A stretch of 64,000 nt of DNA, taken from assembly GCA_034008185.1 (NCBI GenBank), contig CM067086.1, positions 69,300,286-69,364,285 on the forward strand, written 5' to 3'. The notes beneath the pieces are model-generated. The model saw nothing but the letters and a program-made list of their open reading frames with translations. It searched no databases and had not been told where the DNA came from. The translations under genes were made by a program, and so were the position numbers. Position 1 is the first letter of the stretch. The number at the start of each line of letters is the position of its first letter. Positions 58,346 to 64,000 of this stretch are shown here, piece by piece. The stretch comes from Gorsachius magnificus. Lineage: Eukaryota > Chordata > Aves > Pelecaniformes > Ardeidae.

Positions 58346-59754
58346 AGTGGCTCGTGGCTGCACGTGGCACTGCACGGCCGCAGCAGCGATGGGGCGCAGG
58401 CACCTTTTGCTTGGGGCGGGGAATTTTAGAAGAAGGGTATTAACTTTCCTTCAGGTGTGCGAGTCAGGCTGAGAAAGGGACTGCAAAGGTCTCACTGCTA
58501 CCTGCTGCCGGCGAGGGAACACCAGGGTGCCCTGCCACAGCACACGGCCTCTTCGCTCAGAGCTGCAGGGAAGAATACGGCCTCCAATTTTGGTATAGAA
58601 GGGTATTTTTGTCCCTTCTTTCCTGGTACGCTTTGTGCGTGCTTGTGCTCTGAAAGCCCCGACACTGGCGACACCATCTATCGGAGGTTAGAACTGCTGT
58701 TTCGGGTGTCCACTGCTGTTCCCCAGGCAGGGCTGCGTGGCCATGGCTGGCAACCGCTCCTCACCCTTCCGCAAGCTGCAGCATCACGGGTGCGACACAG
58801 AAACCTGGGCAGGAATGTTGCCCTTTGAGTGGCACGCAGGACTTTGCCAGAGGGGTTTAGGTGGGTAATAGCAGTTTTGAGTTACATTTAATTAAAGGAA
58901 ATGTGATTGGTTCCCACTTTTAGGTGCGTTGAAATACATTGACTTTGGCAGCTCCTAGTGAACGCAAACCGGTAACGCACGCAGCCGTCTTACAGACGGG
59001 TGCCCTTGTTCTGGTCCCTCAACAAGTCATCTCCCAATATTCCCTCCGGAGGCTGGACTCACAGGTGGGACCAGCCCCACATTTCAGTGCTTAATTTTGA
59101 AAACAGGGGTCCCAAGGATTTGCAGAACAAACCTGGGCGATGCTCCCCTAGCAGACCCTCAGGTCGCAGCGCTATGAAGGAAGCCGGGGGAGCTGCAATA
59201 TTTGCCGGGGTGCTCCGGAGTCGGGCATGTGTCCTGAAAGGCTGCCATAAATTATACAGCTGCCTACGTGCAGTGAAAAAGATGACCCATTAGCAAACCT
59301 TTCAAATATAGATAGCCTCCCAGGAGACAGGGCTGTACATTATTCACAGAAATAACCCTGACGGCACCAAGATTTGTAGAGCATTTCAATTGCCCTGAGA
59401 TAATTAAGAATTTGTTCAGTGAACAAAACTGGAAACCTAAAAATCACAGCAGCTGAACAAATTATTCCAAAATCTGCCTCATTTATTTCATGGCAATGTA
59501 GATTTGCAGAAAATTAACATAAGATGCAACCTCAGTAGCTTATGTTAAGCTGGGAAACACAAAAAGCTGAAGAGCTTTGGATATCCTGGAGTCGCTTTGC
59601 ACAGGAGGGCTCAGCGCCTCTACGTGCAACTCCTGCCGTAAGCCAAGCTTGAAAAAAGCTCTGCCTGATTTTTGGCCCATCTCTTGAAAAGCTACCTACG
59701 CTGGATTCACAGCACAGCTTTGGTAGCAATTGTATTCAGTCTGGTTTTCATTTC
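58346..59754. other. Unique DNA, no gene recognised
   Basis: 1.4 kb. 59290-59530 is AT-rich and repeat-free. A 123-codon frame at 58457-58828 has no recognised domain. Confidence 0.5.
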
Positions 59755-60327
59755 TGTCGTGGTTTAACCCCGGCCGGCAGCTCAGCCCCACGCAGCCACT
59801 CGCTCACTGCCCCCCACAGTGGGATGGGGGACAGAATCCGAAGGGTAAAAGTGAGAAATCTCATGGGTTGAGATAAAGACAGTTTAATAGGGAAAGCAGA
59901 AGCTGTGCACAAGCAAAGCAACACAAGGAATCCATTCCCTGCTTCCCATGGCAGGTGGGGGCTCAGCCATCCCCAGGACAGCCGGGCTCCATCACGCGTA
60001 ACGGTGACTGGGGCAGACAAACGCCATCGCTCCCAACATCCCCCGCTGCCTTCTTCTCCCCCCAGTTTCCATACTGGGCATGAGGCCCCATGGTCTGGAA
60101 TAGCCCTGGGGCCAGTTGGGGTCGGCTGTCCTGGCCGAGCCCCCTCCCAGCTCCTTGTGCCCCTGGCAGAGCTGAGAGCTGAGAAGTCCTTGGCCAGTCC
60201 AAGCACCACCCAGCACCAACCAAACCATCAGTGAGTTATCAACATTCTTCTAGTACTAAATCCAAAACACAGCACTGTGCCAGCTACTAGGAAGAAAATT
60301 AACTCTGTCCCAGCCGAAACCAGGACA
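59755..60327 (-). mobile_element. Solo LTR of an avian endogenous retrovirus, with 5-bp target duplication
   Basis: 573 bp on the minus strand. On the plus strand it starts TGTCGTGG and ends CCAGGACA, with ATTTC exactly repeated at 59750-59754 and 60328-60332. The minus-strand ATTAAA polyadenylation signal is at 59883-59888. It is very similar to 26905-27475, differing mainly in the first 120 plus-strand bases. No internal retroviral sequence remains. Confidence 0.93.
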
Positions 60328-60332
60328 ATTTC

Positions 60333-61384
60333 CAATCTCTGCAATGGACTACTTTTAACAGCACCAAAATCCTTCCGGTTAAAACGTGGCCCAGGGTAAT
60401 AAGCTCACTCCCTTTTAAAACAGACCTAGAATCCAAACCAAGCAATCCTTTGCCAGAGGGTACCCTATCCGAGGCTGAATGTCATGTTTCTAGGTAGCTA
60501 ACATAAGATTACAGGCTTAACGGTGTATTCCCAAAAGCTAATACCAGGAACTCTTCGGTGATACATCCACTGCCCTCGAATTTCACAACAGCCCTTCTTT
60601 TCACCGCGACAGGAGCTACACCAGGCTTTTAACTTCATGCCACATGTACAGACTTTATAACAATCCCAAAGATCTCTGCTGTATATCTTTTCTCTGAGAA
60701 AGCAGAGTGTGTACAATTTTTGCTAGAGGTGGCTCTTTTCTTTAAAAAAAGGAAGCTGATGCTTCGACTTCGTGGAACTGAGCGCTGCCTCATGCATCCA
60801 GCATACTGACAGCAGATCAAAGCAATCCCGTGCTGTTTCCAGCCACCTCCAGCCTGGAGAGGTGAAAGGAAGACATGGGAATTAAATTCATACAGCAACT
60901 CAAAATAAAACCAAGCCAAAGATGGGGGCACTCCCCCCAGAGAGGGGTACCGCATCTGTCACCCCCGTGCTTCATGCTTCCCATTTGTTTTTTTTTTCAA
61001 AATACCATTTGCAAACACCCTACAAAGGAGGACATGCCGTCAACTTGCTGCTTTGGCATTAAATCAACAGTAATACCACTTCTAGGCTCCGACGTACCAC
61101 ATCACTTCCTCGAGGTGTTGCACACCCGGTGGTGGCCACACAGCCCTCGGGAGCCACAGTGCCCCCCAAGGCGTGCCACGGGCTGGTGGCCTTGCTGCTC
61201 CGAGCCCAGCAGCCATCTCCGCAACCCTCGTGCTGCCGCCGCCGCTGCTGACATTTGGGGAATTTGTAGAGCAGCAAGCTCCAGTAAATCTTGTCAGAAT
61301 TAATGTGAAAGTAGACACACTCATTAACATCTTCACTCAAATAAGGGCTGGCTGGCTACAGGGTCGTTACAGAGACACCATTTG
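60333..61384. other. Unique DNA, no gene recognised
   Basis: 1 kb with no repeat. A 142-codon plus frame at 60875-61303 shows no recognisable domain. Confidence 0.5.
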
Positions 61385-61608
61385 AATCATAGAATCACCT
61401 CAGTTGGAAAAGACCTTTAAGATCATCACGTCCAATCGTTAACCTAACCCTGCCATCCCACCACTAAACCCTGGCCCTAAGCACCTCATCTCTCCTTCTT
61501 TTAAATACCTCCAGGGATGGGGACTGACCACCTCCCTGGGCAGCCCATTCCAGTGCCTGACAGCCCTTTCTGTGAAGAAATTTATGAAGAAATTTATGAA
61601 GAAATTAA
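61385..61608 (-). mobile_element. CR1 LINE 3' fragment with 12-bp triplication at its 5' end
   Basis: In antisense it has AATCATAGAATCACCTCAG, AAGACCTTTAAGATCATCAC, CTGCCATCCCACCACTAAAC, AAATACCTCCAGGGATGG and CCATTCCAGTGCCTGACAGC, ending in TGAAGAAATTTA. That last 12-mer is present three times in tandem (61573, 61585, 61597). Sister copies have it once, followed by TTTGCTAA-type sequence. Confidence 0.93.
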
Positions 61609-63135
61609 TTGCCACTGTCTGCAACGCAAAGCTGGAAGGGGAGCGATGGACCGGAACATGGAGGGAGGTGGCATGCACTATCTCTGGCCATCGCGGGGAG
61701 GGCATGCCCAGCCAGCCTGGACATCCTGCGGCCAGAAAACTACTGGCAAGAAGATGACACGTGTACCCTACACCCATGAAGTCAGACCTTCTGACCCACT
61801 GGAGACCCATGGTCTCAGTACTTGTACGCTGGCAACATGGGGTAGACTATTTCTGTGTATGTTAAAAACCAAAACTCTCCAGAAAGGTTCACTGAGGCAT
61901 CACAGTTTGTTACAGCCTCGTCACCGATCCACCCGTCAGCTCCGAGGAGTTTTAATGCTTCTGTCATGATGCTGCTGCTGATTTCCCTCGTTGCGCTTCC
62001 AGGTCAGGGCACAAGAGAGAGTCTATCAAAACCGAGTGTAATTAGCGATCCATGAAGTGCTTGTCAGGCCACAACCCGGTTGGCCCCCTGACCTCTCCCC
62101 GCAGAAGTCATCCCACTGGGGCTGATTTCAGATGCAGCCCAACCGCTCATCCTGTGCCAAGCCAGGGTCCTTCTGACCCCTTCCCCCCCGTAGCTCCCCA
62201 GCAGCTCCCAGCGCTGCCTCATGTGCCAGCATCCGAGCTCACCTGCCATTAGGGGATTTTCCATGACGCGCATCTTTCCATTGCAAACTTCAAGAGATCC
62301 CAAGCACAGAAAGAAACATCCCTGTGCCTGCACAGACTGAGAAGAGCCAGGATGGGGCTGATGCTGCAACAGCCCAAGACAACTGGTTCTCCACCCCGAG
62401 GACAACGCACTCGCGTGAAACAGTCTTTGGGCTGAGACTGGCATGCCCTTGGCTTCTCTTACTGGTGCCATCATCTTACTGATACAGATCTTATGCTCGT
62501 TGGTCGGGGGGTTGGTACGGAACTGTCCCTCACACCCAAACTCGTGTGCTGGGCTATGGATTGGCGAGTTGGTTACTTCCACATACCTCGGTTGTGTCTT
62601 TAACAAATTGCGTGTGAGTGGACCTGCCACAGAACTGTTACAGTCCTGCAAAGGGACACAAAACTGTCCAGTAACATTCAATTTGTGAGTTTTTACATGT
62701 GCATTTCAACACTGTTGAGGCACCTATGAAAATATGAACAGAGAAGTAAAGCTGATGTGAAGGGTGAAGCAATGATGTATTAATCAGATCGCTGTTAAAA
62801 TAACCATTTCTATTATGGCCAGGTCTTTCATCTACTTGTCAGGGGGAGCACAGAACTTACTTTGATTCAGATTGTGCAAAATAACCCCAGAATGGACCAA
62901 CGAGCCCAAATCTTACAACAGTCAAGCTGGTGCACCAGTTTCAAACACTGCCAGTCTCTCTCACTGGACATCTTCCCCCCATTCCAAGGCCATTGCATCA
63001 CCTCCTGCATCTGCTTCTGGTGTGGGGCTACGGGTGATGGTCCACTTGCCTGGACCTGCTCCAGAACGGGCAGTAAGTTCAGTAGCAAATCTCACAGGCC
63101 GATGATTTCTGGCAGTTTTTCTTTCTGAACGATCA
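61609..63135. other. Unique DNA, no gene recognised
   Basis: A 205-codon minus frame at 62064-62681 has a cysteine-rich N-terminal half but no domain I can name. A frame of this length is expected by chance in 64 kb. No repeat recognised. Confidence 0.5.
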
Positions 63136-63340
63136 CAGGCTGCCCAGGGGGGGTTGTACAGGCTGCCCAGGGGGGCTGTGGAGTCTTATTCTCTGGAGAT
63201 ATTCAAAGCCCACCTGGACGATGTCCTGTGTAACATGCTCTAGGAGAAGCTGCTTTAGCAGGGGGGTGGGACTGGGTGATCTCCCGAGGTCCCTTCCAAC
63301 CCTTGCCATTCTGGGATTCTCTGGTTCTGTGAACAGGCAG
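63136..63340 (+). mobile_element. CR1 LINE 3' fragment with 23-bp duplication at its 5' end
   Basis: It opens with CAGGCTGCCCAGGGGGG twice in tandem (63136-63158 and 63159-63181). It continues GGAGTCTTATTCTCTGGAG, ATTCAAAGCCCACCTGGACG and GATCTCCCGAGGTCCC, ending TTGCCATTCTGGGATTC. It is the subfamily of the 54.6- and 58.0-kb copies, which carry that segment once. Confidence 0.92.
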
Positions 63341-63937
63341 GAGAGCTGAGGTTGGCTCTGCCTTGCGCTCGCTGCCAGCGAAGGTGCCAGCAGCCCGGGG
63401 CAGTGACAGGCACCGTGACCCTGCTCTACGCCACCCAAGTGCCCTCGGTTCCGCCAGCCTCTTGTTTCCAGAATCCAGAGGTTTCAAGACCACATAATAA
63501 ATTAGTAACAAAGGATGGGAACAGCCCTGCGCCATCCGTTAGACCACCTCGCATCTGATTTCTGGGCAGAGGCAGACTGCGTGGTCAATAGGAAGGAGCT
63601 ACACACACCAAAAAAAAAAAAAATCACAGCAAACCTTCCAGGTGCAGGGCTAAACCACAGCATGAAGGAAGGGGAATGACTAGAGGAGCCAAAGAGGTGG
63701 AGATCTCGCCCTGAGAAGGCAGAAGCCAACCCCTTCAGAGCTAACACTCAAGCAATCCCATGAACAAATATGCAATTAAAAGAGCACAAAAATCCAGACA
63801 TCTGCTGCAGAAGAGACGAGGGTGGTGGGGTCCCTGCCAAGTAGGAAGGGTGGAGGTGATTGCTCCCTACCACATGATTCTCTCCTTCAACACATCTTCC
63901 TAAGCATTTTCAATTCCTTTGAGAAACCTTTTCATAA
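63341..63937. other. Unique DNA, no gene seen
   Basis: Contains an A13 run at 63611-63623. No gene or repeat recognised. Confidence 0.5.
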
Positions 63938-63961
63938 GGGGGGGGGGGGGGGGGGGGGGGG
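63938..63961. repeat. Poly-G tract, 24 bases
   Basis: An uninterrupted G24 followed by a purine-rich GAGAAGGAGGAAAAAG stretch. Length as given may be inexact for technical reasons. Confidence 0.9.
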
Positions 63962-63975
63962 AGAGAAGGAGGAAA

Positions 63976-64000
63976 AAGACTAGCTATAAGGAAGAAATTC
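63976..64000 (+). mobile_element. Probable start of a further CR1 copy, cut by window edge
   Basis: AGACTAGCTATAAGGAAG then AAATTC matches the CR1 ORF2 C-terminal segment that reads CTGGATCTAAGGAAGAAATTC at 46370 in the 45.9-kb copy. Only 25 bases are visible, so this is a pattern match that needs the next kilobase to confirm. Confidence 0.55.

Noticed and set aside
62064..62681. 205-codon minus-strand frame, cysteine-containing N-terminal half
   Set aside because: I considered a retroviral envelope or secreted-protein relic, but no motif (furin site, fusion peptide, membrane segment) or family is recognisable.

Overview
This window is non-coding nuclear DNA from a bird. I recognise no host protein-coding gene, rRNA, tRNA or CRISPR array. 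Two features point to a bird. First, there are about two dozen 5'-truncated CR1 retrotransposon fragments, many ending in the avian CR1 tail built from the octamer ATTCTATG. Second, there are four solo LTRs of endogenous retroviruses of a kind familiar from bird genomes (TGTCCTGG...CCACGACA and TGTATTGG...CCACAACA). The LTR types suggest a neoavian bird, but that part is inference. The longest open frames are either CR1 ORF2 remnants or GC-rich frames that resemble nothing I know.

Layout. At 1-265 the left edge cuts a minus-strand CR1 through its reverse transcriptase. Between 266 and 16 kb there is mostly unique, locally AT-rich sequence with CR1 tails at 1.6, 6.4-7.2 (a young copy beside a much older one), 10.6, 11.6 and 15.8 kb, plus a 36-bp triplicate at 13.5 kb. 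From 16.6 to 28.9 kb lie two solo LTRs (16.6 kb plus strand, 26.9 kb minus strand) and CR1 copies at 18.2, 19.8, 23.0, 24.1 and 28.4 kb. The 24.1-kb copy is the longest (about 970 bp) and reaches the reverse transcriptase active site. The 29-44 kb stretch holds a 9-copy minisatellite (29.9 kb), CR1 copies (33.2, 33.9, 35.7, 38.9 and 43.6 kb), a CpG-dense patch (40.8 kb) followed by TAAT-rich AT-rich DNA, and a 22-base poly-C run. The 44.9-55.2 kb stretch has CR1 copies, a solo LTR of a second family (50.1 kb) and a CR1 that is a mosaic of two subfamilies (52.9 kb). The 57-64 kb stretch has a 41-bp minisatellite, CR1 copies (58.0, 61.4, 63.1 kb), a solo LTR (59.8 kb), and at the right edge a 24-base poly-G run followed by what looks like the start of another CR1.

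How it fits together. Nothing here forms an operon or pathway. The window reads as a gene desert or a very large intron worked over by CR1 and LTR elements. Several repeat-free, AT-rich blocks with clustered TAAT cores (about 22.1, 25.2, 41.1, 53.6 and 57.0 kb) are the best candidates for host function, as distal enhancers of a neighbouring developmental gene. That cannot be shown without cross-species alignment. I found no new protein-based system. The most informative observations concern retrotransposition: a subfamily-mosaic CR1, two CR1 copies with short tandem duplications exactly at their 5' truncation points, one CR1 with a perfect 16-bp flanking repeat, and three solo LTRs with perfect 5-bp target duplications.
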